Origin: Rostratula benghalensis
Lineage: Eukaryota > Chordata > Aves > Charadriiformes > Rostratulidae
Length of the DNA stretch: 64,000 nucleotides
Reading direction: 5' to 3'
Assembly: GCA_013399305.1 (NCBI GenBank)
Contig: VXAI01000157.1
Location: forward strand, 984,368 to 1,048,367
Shown here one piece after another: positions 54,931-64,000 of the stretch (positions are counted from its first letter, which is position 1; every line of letters begins with the position of its first letter). The notes beneath the pieces are model-generated. The model saw only the letters and a list, made by a program, of their open reading frames with translations. It ran no database searches and was not told the DNA's origin. The translations under genes and the position numbers were made by a program.

Positions 54931-57719
54931 AACGATAACATTTTTACTGAGTGTAAAAGTGTTTGGAATATGCAAAGAAGAAAGCCTTTGGGCTGGAAAA
55001 GCATATCTAATTTTGTCCCACAAAATTCCTTTCAAGTTTAATTGACTTAAACTGTGTAAAAATTATCATTTCATTTTTTTCTGATTGTTCCTCTTAGAAG
55101 TCCGGTTTTTTTGCCTAAACACCAATCGATCATGAACATTCTGATTTAAGGTCAGTTAATGCTGTGATTGGACACCAAGTGGATAATACTTTTGGGCTCT
55201 GTGGAGAGCACATAGTCCAGGTGCTGAAATAACAGCCCTGGGAGAAGCAGAGTGCTTGGCTGGGATTCTTTGTAGGTCTGAATCCAGTCCAGGGAATCAG
55301 CTGTGTACTCTCCGCTGTCTGCAAGTGGTATATAAAATGATGTAGAAGCAGGTGACTGATCTTCACCCGGGTAGATGAATGTTCTACAGAAAATGGGTAA
55401 AAATAAAAACATTATCAGCGACTATAACATAGAATACGCTCATGTACTAGCAGAAATGTGGTTGAGGTGACCAAAAGGATTTTTCCATATTTTTTTTTTA
55501 TTGTAATAAAACCCCCTATTTAAACTTGTGTATTTAAAGAATATGTATATATAGTTAAGGACTGCAGATGTGCAAATGAAATTTAAAATCTGTTTTTCTT
55601 ACAATTCTGTGATTCTGTCTATTTGGGCTGCACAGAGCCTGGAAGTCAATTTGAAAAGGGGCAGGAAGCCCCTGGCCAAGGAGAAAGTTGCCTTTGGAAT
55701 AGCTGTCAGGGGGGAGTAGCACAGCATGAGACTTCGTTTCCTTGGCTGTTCTAGTTAGAATGTTGGAGATGTTTTTATTCTGAAGTTACTAGTACAGACT
55801 TCAAACCTTAACATTGCTTAAGTGGCATTTTTTTGCGTGTGAGTAGATACCTATGTCAACAGTTGTCAAGTGTCCTTCAAGGCAAACAAAAAAGCAGTAG
55901 AACAAACTGTGACTGTGGAGATGAGCCTTGGAAATAAAAGCAAAACAAAACAAACCCCCTTCTTCCTGCTGGCTGTTGCGAAGGCTATTGATTCTCCCTC
56001 TAAATCCATTGAAGCCCCAAGTGTGTGTTTTCTTCTGTAGTAGCATGAAGAAAGGCTGGTTAATGAAGGTCACCACTCCCTTTATTGTGCCAGCATATTT
56101 GTAAAGATACACTGTATATTGGATCCCCAAAATTAATTAGAAAATGAAACAAAAGCAGTATCTTGGAGGTTTCTAGCAATCATGGGTGCTTAAGTTTACT
56201 GTGGGCCCTACCAAAAAGAGCCTGAAAGGGCACAGAAGGAAACAGACTGTGGTTTGCAGGTTGTTGTGACTTGTCAGTGTGATGAAGAGTGTGATGTAGC
56301 AAAGAAAACACAGCTTTGAACTATGCTCAGTTCTTACCTGTTACACTTCTTTTTATGGCTGCTGGACTCATGCTTTTCAAAAAGGGCAGTTGGTGCCCAG
56401 ATTTTTAGCAGGCATTTTGGGACTAGCATTTTGCTTTACAGATATAGATTGATGTGAGGCACTTCTGTCCCTTTATCACACTACTGATACAAAGATCAAG
56501 AAGAGTTTTGGTAACCTCATAAAACTTTTCAGAGGAAGGAAAGATAAATTACTTGTATGGAATTTATTAAGGTTGATGCATTTGCATTTCTTGTTAATGA
56601 AATCAGTGAGATGGAGAGACAATTAAATATTTCAAGAATTTCTACAAATGTAAAAAGCAGGTAATTGTTAGGCATTTGGGGTGTTTTTGTAATTGTGTTT
56701 GTCTGAAGTGCTGTCTGATTAAATTATTCTTCTGTTATTACTGTTGTCATTCATATGCTGAACCTTAAAATAATAATTTTTTTCCCCAAGCAATTCAGTC
56801 TCAAAGAGCTTTACTATAAAGTTTGCATATGAAGTTTTACAGATAGTGATCTTATCTAATGCTACTGTAGCTGTTCTAAAATAATTTTGTCTTGTGACCA
56901 AACATAAGCTAAAGAATAAAATAAAAAGAATTTGATTTGTAATTAAAGTATATGTAACTAAAAGGTATAGGTATGAAATAGCAATGGTGACAAAGTTACC
57001 TCTTTGTAAACAACATATATTATGAAGGAGAAAATAGGAAGGAGAGCAGAATGGAAATTATGGAAATGCCAATATGGAACACATTTAAAATAGGTATTGT
57101 GCACATTAGTAACAGATAAGATAAAATTACCAAAATAGTTTTGGTTAAAGGATCAAGAGTGATGTGGAATGTATGGAATTGACTGAGGCAGGAAATGAAC
57201 AGCTGAGGAGCAAAACCCTCTTTGAGCTGCAGGCATTAGCCTACCACTTTGTTTTCTAAACTATAATTGAAGTGTAGCTGGCTAAGGAAGTCATAGAAGT
57301 AAAGGATGTTACTTGTAATGTACAGTGATACAAAAAAGTAAAAAATGAGAAAGTTATGAAGGAAAGATAAAAGCAATACAGAGATTAAGGCAACCACAAC
57401 TGAAACTCAGAGATTCCTCTCTAAGATTATAGTGATTACTATCAAAAGGACTTCAGTGTATTCAATTAGTATTTTAAATAAGATTTTTAAATTCGAGGGG
57501 AGAAAATAGGGAAGATCACTGAAGATGGCTAAATTAAATTTTGGAAGGAATAGTTTATGTGGTTTTGTAGCTGGAAAGTTTGAAAGAAATGTAAATTTTC
57601 AAGATGTGAAAGTGCTGTGCTCGAGTAAGATGTCACGAGCAGACATTTCTGGGGAAGCTGTATGTTGAAAATGCTCTGTAAAATAAAATACTTGGACAGA
57701 GTTACCCCTTGCATTAATT

Positions 57720-57786
57720 GGGGGGAATGGGGATGGGTGGGCCAGATGACCTCCTGAGGCTCATATCAAGCTAAATTATTTTGCAG
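57720..57786 (+). repeat. Possible degraded CR1 3' tail
   Basis: GGGCCAGATGACCTCCTGAGG followed by CTAAATTATTTTGCAG resembles the last 60 bases of a CR1 (TTGGACCAGATGACCTCC..., AACCTAAATTATTCTATG). The match is short and diverged. Confidence 0.4.
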
Positions 57787-59026
57787 TAATAGAGGTTTCA
57801 GTTTTGAATTTGTAACTAGACTCTTCTGCAGAGTCCTGAAAAAGAAGCTGAACAAATCAATGACTAATTTAGTATTTAGTTTCCTCTGGTTTTTTTGGTT
57901 TTTTTTAAATGAGAAGTAAGCAAAAATGCCCAATTTCTAGAAAGAGTTGAAGGTGGGACCACCCTTTCAGAAGAGGAAAACAGAAACATTAAATCCACAA
58001 ATCGAAGGGTCTCCTTCGTAGACAGAATTCCACTTTGCTTTTGTGAAAGGTTCCTAACTTCCTTTGTCCTTTTCTAAACAAATGCATGATTCTAGTCATT
58101 TTGGCACATTTTCCATTCTGGGTATTATGTTGAGCTGCCCAAGAGAATTTTCATCAGAAATGCCTCGTAGTGGTAGATGTACAAAAGTGCAATAGCAGTG
58201 CATGTGAGTTCTTCAGTGAAACTTACTTTATTGAAATCACTCAGTCTTTAGTAGAAAATGAAAAATAACAAGTTGCTTATAACCTGGCAGACCTGGTTAA
58301 TTCTTGACAAAGATGCCAGTATTACTGTAGTTAGCATTATCTGGCATTGTGTTGGTTATGTGTAATATGGACAATAAAGAGCTATTTGATGAGAGTGAAA
58401 GCATTGTAATGAAGTAAAAAACAATACACAGAATAAAGGAATAGAGGCAATAGTAGCTCTGTGCCTGGAATGCATGCAAGTTTTGTGGTGTTCCATATTT
58501 AATATTAAAATACTATTTGGGTATGTATTTGTGGTTGCAGTTACTCTGGACAGAAGTGGTAGTGCAGAAAACAAACAGTTTGGGACTTGGATTCTAAGTA
58601 AGGTGCACAACTATAAATTCCTTGCAGCAGGATCCCTTTTTGCTGTACTTTAAAAAAGCATATTTTTGCCACAATTGGAAGATGTCACTTCACACTATTG
58701 CTAAATGCAGTCCTTGACTTTAGTCTAGCACTTTCATATTGCCTCAATATCAGCGTATTAACCTGTTAACTGATACGCCTTGTAATTCTCCAGTGCTTTC
58801 TTTAGATAGTAAATTTAATGCAGTGCTAATGCTAGGTAGAAAAAACTGTGGAAGTGCTATGGAACATTGGATCTAGTGTAGCTTTGCCTGTCCTGTTCAC
58901 AAGTAACAAACACCAATATACTTCATTTTTAATACGTTGTCTGCTAAAATTGCATGTTGCCTCTCCTTCAGCATGACAAGCTGCATAGCTAGGTGCACCT
59001 ATGCCTGAGTTGATGTGCGACACAGC

Positions 59027-59608
59027 AATCACAGAATGATATGGGGTTGGAAGGGACCTCTGGAAATAATCTCTTCTCACGCCCCTAATAATCTTGTAGC
59101 CCTCTGCTGTAGCCTCACCAGCAGTTCCCTATCCTTTTAGAACTGGGGAGCCTGGAACTGGACACAGTGCTCCAGGTGGGGCCTCACCAGGGTAGAGTAG
59201 AGGGGCAGGATAATCCCCCTTGATCTACTGGCCATGTTCTTCTTCAGGCACCCCAGGATGCCATTGGCCTTCTGGGCCACAAGGGCACATTGCTGGCTCA
59301 TGGTCATCCTGTTGTCCACCAGGACTCCCAGGTCTTTCTTCTCAGAGCTGCTCTCCAGTAGAGTAGCCCCCAACCTGTACTAGTGTAGGGGGTTATTCCT
59401 CCCCAGGTACTGGACCCTACATTTGCCCTTGTTGACTTTCATCAGGTTCCTCTCTGCCCAGCTCTCCAGCCTGTCCAGTTCTTGCTATATGGCAGCACAG
59501 CCTTTTGGTGTGTCAGCCACTGCTCCCAGTTTTGCATCATCAGCAAACTTGCTGAGGGTACATTCCATACCTTTATCTAGGTCATTGATGAATATATTGA
59601 ATGACCAT
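59027..59608 (-). mobile_element. CR1 LINE fragment, antisense, internally deleted
   Basis: The right part, read on the minus strand, encodes the RT C-terminal region. Minus 59373-59137 carries [20 protein letters not shown] and then [20 protein letters not shown]. The left part is the CR1 3' tail (AATCACAGAATGATATGGGG and TTGGAAGGGACCTCTGG). Sequence that should lie between the tail and the ORF is missing near 59080-59095, so roughly a few hundred bases were lost. Confidence 0.88.
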
Positions 59609-60836
59609 AGACCCGTGTCCATTGCCATCTCAGTGTGATTTGGGAACAGGTCTGCTATCAGCAGGGTGGTATGCTAATCCATCATTCAGATGCACAGTCC
59701 CCAAACCAAGAGAACATTAAGATACGGTGTCCTGTGGTATCTGAGACTGCGCTTGTCCATTCACAATGGCTGTAGGAGCAGCTCAGGTGTAAGTCCACTG
59801 TGAACACTAACGTGGGGATGGAGAAGCTGGACAACTTGCTAATGAAAGCAGAGTGCTGGATGGCTGCACTTTTTTGGCATTGCTGTCTTGTTTATGTATA
59901 GTTGTTTCTTAAACCTATTAGAAGACCGGAACCCACAAGAAAATTATGAGATAGAATTCACATCTAGTTTTCATAAGGTGTAAGGAACAAAAAGATGGTT
60001 GTAAAATGTTATGTTGCTATATGTAATAAATTGAAAAAGTGCATAGAAAGCTTATTATAGAATATAAATACCAATTATTGTCAGGCTAAGCCTGGAAGCA
60101 GGGTCTGGCTGGCATGCTTTTTTTAATGGTGGTATTCTGCCAGTGCAAGGTACTGCTTAAATTTCACATGAAATGCATCCTAACCCACAGTGTTCACTGG
60201 TGATAAAAGTATGCTGTGCTTATTACAGAACATAGCAGGAATAATAACTCAGTTGCTTTTTGCACTTATTTAATCTAAAAATTATGCTTTGTTTAAAGGA
60301 AGAAAATAATGCACTGAAATTTTCTACCATTTGCTTCTAATATTTTTTCCCCCTCCCCTTGGCATCTTGTCAATTTCATTGATTAAATTCTTAAATTAGA
60401 CTTCCAAAAAGTTTTGGAAATGCAAAATTAACCCTTTCTTTATCATAATGAAACACAGTCTTTATAGTGCAGTAGGCATCTGGGTATATATTTTTTTTTT
60501 TCCTCTATTAATGCTGTCAAAGACAAGATAGACCTTTTAGGTGTGATGACTTAAAGAGTAGGAGGCAATTGTGAATTATGAGTGGGATTACATTTTTAAA
60601 AGAAAGCATTTTTGAATAAAGTCTGTTGGAATTCTGCCATGCTGTTTTAAATATGATTTCTATTTATAAATTGTTAAAAGCTTTACAACAGAAGAGAAAT
60701 ATTTGAGTTATTTAATCTGAGACAGACTAATGCACGTGGAGATAAAATATTAGCAAAATATGACGCTACGCAGTGATGGTAAGTTCAGGAGTAGAACCCA
60801 AGCACTCCTTGCTGGGAAGCTGTCTTGACTTAACTC

Positions 60837-60859
60837 TTTTTTTTTTTTTTTTTTTTTTT
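60837..60859 (+). repeat. Poly-T run (23 T)
   Basis: A pure T homopolymer of 23 bases in intron 5. No retrogene sequence was recognised beside it. Confidence 0.95.
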
Positions 60860-62859
60860 GTGAGTAGAGGGAAATGAGAATATTCGTATTGTGTGTTGTC
60901 ACAGTTGACGCAGTCTGAACTATTCTTGTGCTGTCAATACTCTGAAGTAATAAAAAAGTGCGTCTGAGGCACCGCCAGTACCTCAAAGTGACAAATCCAC
61001 ACATTCTTTTATTGAATTTAATTTTGAGCTGTAGCCATTATGCAGGTCTAGAGTGCATTATTGCTGTGAGCTCCTCTTTGTTTTACTTCTGGCCATACAA
61101 ACATGGCACACCACACATAGCAGGGTGGTGGGTGAGTGGATGAGTGGGTTTTGACAACCATGCTTATGGCATAGTTAAAAACAGTGTAAGTGAATCTTCA
61201 GATTTGCAGCTTAGTTTGGCTGTATTTTGTAAAATAAGGTTTTATAGAAGCGGAGAGTCTGGAGAAGTGAGGGAAGAAGTAGAGGATGGAGCTGGGCTAG
61301 TCCTAAAATTGCTGGGGTGTGTTGCTTTCCTAAAGAGCTGCTTTCACACTACTCATTTGTGCCTACATCAGTGTGGCACTCATGCAGGAGATGTTTTAGA
61401 TCTTCTTGTGGCGTAGGAGTTCTGGTGTCTTCTGACAGAAATGGACAACTGGGCATAATTTTAAGAGTATATTTAACTAAATATATAATACTGTATTTCA
61501 GGTCTTTGGATCCAAAGCTATTAATTATTATTTGAATAACTTATAAACACTTCTCAGGTTATCAAGGCTGTAGAACATATTTCTTACGGAGGACAATTAA
61601 CTATGTAATAGGAATCTTTTTGCATTCTTGTTAGTCTTACATTCTCAGTCATTTTCATGTTTGCCAAGGCCCTGTACCTTAGTCCAGATACTTACCATAG
61701 TCCAGATTTGTTCAGCTATCAGTGTGATCCATTTTCTGTTATTTCTACTAGTAATTCTTCTAATCTCATTGTTGGATAGATAGCTTACTTGTTGAAAGCA
61801 AAATGCCTCTGAATGTTAGTTATTTTTTCTTGATTCATTTTTTTTTCTGAGCTAATTCATTCCTTGTGCTCCAGCAACCCAGCTGGTCTGGTTTATTAAA
61901 TCCCATCCATAATACCCATGACCTTGAAAAATTTATGAAAATTTCAAATGCCCTCTGCTACCCATGTCACTGTCCTAATGGGGTAAATAACAGAGAGAAG
62001 TATGCTACATGATTAAGTATTTTTCTTTTCTTCTTGGTGTTATATTCAGTTTAGAAGACTTCATTTGTATTTTGAGAAACCAGGTTTTATAAACCAACAT
62101 GTGTAACCTGAATTCTCAGTTTGGATTTTTTTTTTTTAATAATTAACACATTTCTAGACCGCATTTTGGCCATTTTGCAGAAATCGAAGAAATACCACTT
62201 CCTCAGAGCAACAATTATAATAAGCTAGGTATAGAATCCCAGTATATTAGTGGGGTGCTGTAATAGCTATCTGTTGAGGAATACCATTGTACTTTGTCCT
62301 GAAATATACTTTTAAATTTGTGTTTAGAAGGAGTAAGCCCTTGTTTCACAAACTTTGAATGCCAGGAAACAGGATAAGTGCTTAAGAGGAAAGATGAATA
62401 ATGTGGCAGACAGTTAAATTTTGGAGACACTAGCAGTTATTTTGGTCAAAGGATTTTATTTTTTTTAAGATACTTTCATTATCAAGGAACCATAAAACAT
62501 AGAGGGAAGTTGGAGCAGACTTGTGTGCACAGTGGAGATACCCAAATATAACTTTACTTCCCTACAGAATGAAATGAGGAGTCCGTTGAGCAGAATAATT
62601 GCATGCAGCACTGGCTCAAAAGAAAACAGTTGTCTCTTGTTTACCCCTTCACTGTGGCCTCAGATTTTCAGCTGCAATTAAAGAGTGTGTTACAATCAAG
62701 TGATGTGCATTACTGAAAGACACATGCGGAGACTTTCTTTCCTTAGTCAAATACCACAGCTCAACAACAAAGACTGCATAAAAGATTTTAGCATGACACT
62801 GTTTCAAATTTAGTACTTTAGTTGTTCCCAGTCTACAGGCATTAAACTTTTTGCACCTT

Positions 62860-62908
62860 GTTTTTTGTTGGTTTGGTTGTTTTTGGTTTGGGGTTTTTTT
62901 TCTTTTGT
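62860..62908 (+). repeat. T/G-rich low-complexity run
   Basis: TTTTTTGTTGGTTTGGTTG followed by further T and G runs. Simple sequence, similar in style to that near 54.9 kb. Confidence 0.75.
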
Positions 62909-63784
62909 AATAGTAGTAGTGTAAAAGGTTAAGGAACATTTTCACCTAGAACTGTATGTTTCTGACGAACTCCCATGTTCCCATAGCAATTTTAGTAACC
63001 ACACGCTGTTTTACTGGAAGAGTGACTTGAGGATATTGCCTGATCTCTCTCTACCTCCCATGGTAAACCTTCTGTTTGTTTTGTGAATTTAGTAGTCAGA
63101 GGTGCATGATAAAACTTGCCATCTCTTACTTAATGACACTTCACAGCCAGTAAGGCTGCCAAACTGCTACACAACTTTCCTTTTTACTTCATTAAGCAAC
63201 ACAGAGGAACAGATCACAACAATTATTTTCTATCCTAATGCCTCATATTGACTGAAACATTTAAGTCTAAAAATAGATAAGTACCATAAAATAAAAGGCT
63301 TAAATGGAGGAAGGGACATCTTCACAGCTCCAAATGAGTCTAAAGAGAGGAAAAAGTGCAGAAAGAACCAAGGCAAGAAAACTGAGCTTTTTCAAATGAG
63401 TGCAGCATGAGTTGGAGAAGAGGAGAAAAGGTTAAGCTATGTTTATTATTGTAGGTTATACTAGAAGTAAAGTTTAGGTGGATTTTTCAGCAAAACCATG
63501 CTGATGGAACAAACTGTAATGAAGCGTTTCTGCTTTTTCTAGTGGCAACAGTTAGACTGTAGTGACATTTAAAGAATCTGTGTGCTGTTTTGCAGAAAAC
63601 ATTGTCTCAAAAGTTCTGTAATAACTGGCTGACCGACCTGTATCTTTGATGTTTAAGGGTAAGGGAGCAGTGGTCTGATACTCTTCCTCACATACTAAAA
63701 TGACTTGCAATATAAATTGTTTTCTTGTGGTTATGGAGTTTGTGATTTCCCCTGTGTTTTCTGGTTTTCAAGAGTTGTAAATAC

Positions 63785-63808
63785 AAAAAAAAAAAAAAAA
63801 AAAAAAAA
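63785..63808 (+). repeat. Poly-A run (24 A)
   Basis: A pure A homopolymer. The preceding kilobase was checked for a processed pseudogene and none was recognised. Confidence 0.95.
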
Positions 63809-64000
63809 GCAAACACATTTCCTCAATTCTCCCAGCCTTCTCTGCAATAACAACAACAGCAGAAAAAATTGAATCCAACCCCTATTCATTTGTAATAGTG
63901 GTTGGGCACATGGTAGCTTATTAGTTAAATGGCAAATAGAGTCAATGTTTGTATTGCCCTAGTTCAGGTGTTTTTTTCTGCAAGCATCAGATCAGACCAA

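Larger units (their letters stand above)
39983..64000 (+). other. COMMD10 intron 5, incomplete (at least 24 kb)
   Basis: From the donor after exon 5 to the window edge I could not find the expected last coding exon or exons. The stretch is AT-rich with CR1 fragments at about 42266-42478 and 59027-59608, one ambiguous base at 41506 and several homopolymer or A/T/G low-complexity runs. Open frames are scattered, mostly short and without recognised domains. A large final intron agrees with the large size of this gene in mammals. Confidence 0.75.

Noticed and set aside
55636..55719. Segment after cacag that begins Ser-Leu-Glu in phase with COMMD10 exon 5 and stops after 27 codons
   Set aside because: The first three residues match the expected exon, but the following residues do not resemble the COMM domain. 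Taken as coincidence.
63785..63808. Poly-A run as the tail of a processed pseudogene
   Set aside because: No gene-like sequence, polyadenylation signal or flanking duplication was recognised upstream.

Overview
The window looks like avian nuclear DNA. It is AT-rich and intron-dominated, and carries at least eight copies of the CR1 LINE family. Several of these have the bird-style 3' ends (ATTCTGTGATTCTAT) or end-first truncated bodies. I see no bacterial, viral or organellar genes. Two vertebrate genes, both on the + strand, can be read exon by exon. ARL14EPL (ARL14 effector protein-like) is at about 5.2-7.5 kb. The first five coding exons of COMMD10 are at 18.0-40.0 kb. The human genome has the same neighbours in the same order and orientation (5q23.1, from general knowledge), so this is a conserved syntenic block rather than an accessory region.

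Layout. 1-5.2 kb is upstream DNA with no recognised gene, apart from a 60-nt candidate exon at 4713-4772 with very good splice signals. 5229-7497 holds the three coding exons of ARL14EPL, giving a 157-aa protein with a nine-cysteine C-terminal cluster. 7.5-17.7 kb is intergenic and contains a 2.3-kb antisense CR1 (about 11.14-13.40 kb) and a 0.3-kb CR1 tail just upstream of COMMD10. 17.7-18.45 kb is a GC- and CpG-rich promoter island. COMMD10 starts at 18009 with coding exons at 18009-18040, 18160-18250, 20417-20527, 22405-22560 and 39872-39982. All are bounded by AG/GT and together encode residues 1-167 in one frame. The last part of the COMM domain (about 35 residues in the human protein) was not found, so the final intron is at least 24 kb and the gene runs off the right edge.

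COMMD10 introns 3, 4 and 5 contain further CR1 fragments in both orientations, low-complexity A/T runs, two assembly gaps (25329-25408, 38307-38322) and one ambiguous base (41506).

The two genes are not known to work together. COMMD10 is a subunit of the Commander/CCC endosomal recycling complex. ARL14EPL is a little-studied paralogue of the ARL14-MYO1E adaptor ARL14EP. I found no convincing new biological system. The most useful leads are two possible unannotated exons (4713-4772 and 46084-46218), the CR1 copy close to the COMMD10 promoter and its inverted partner in intron 4, and a hairpin next to the larger gap.
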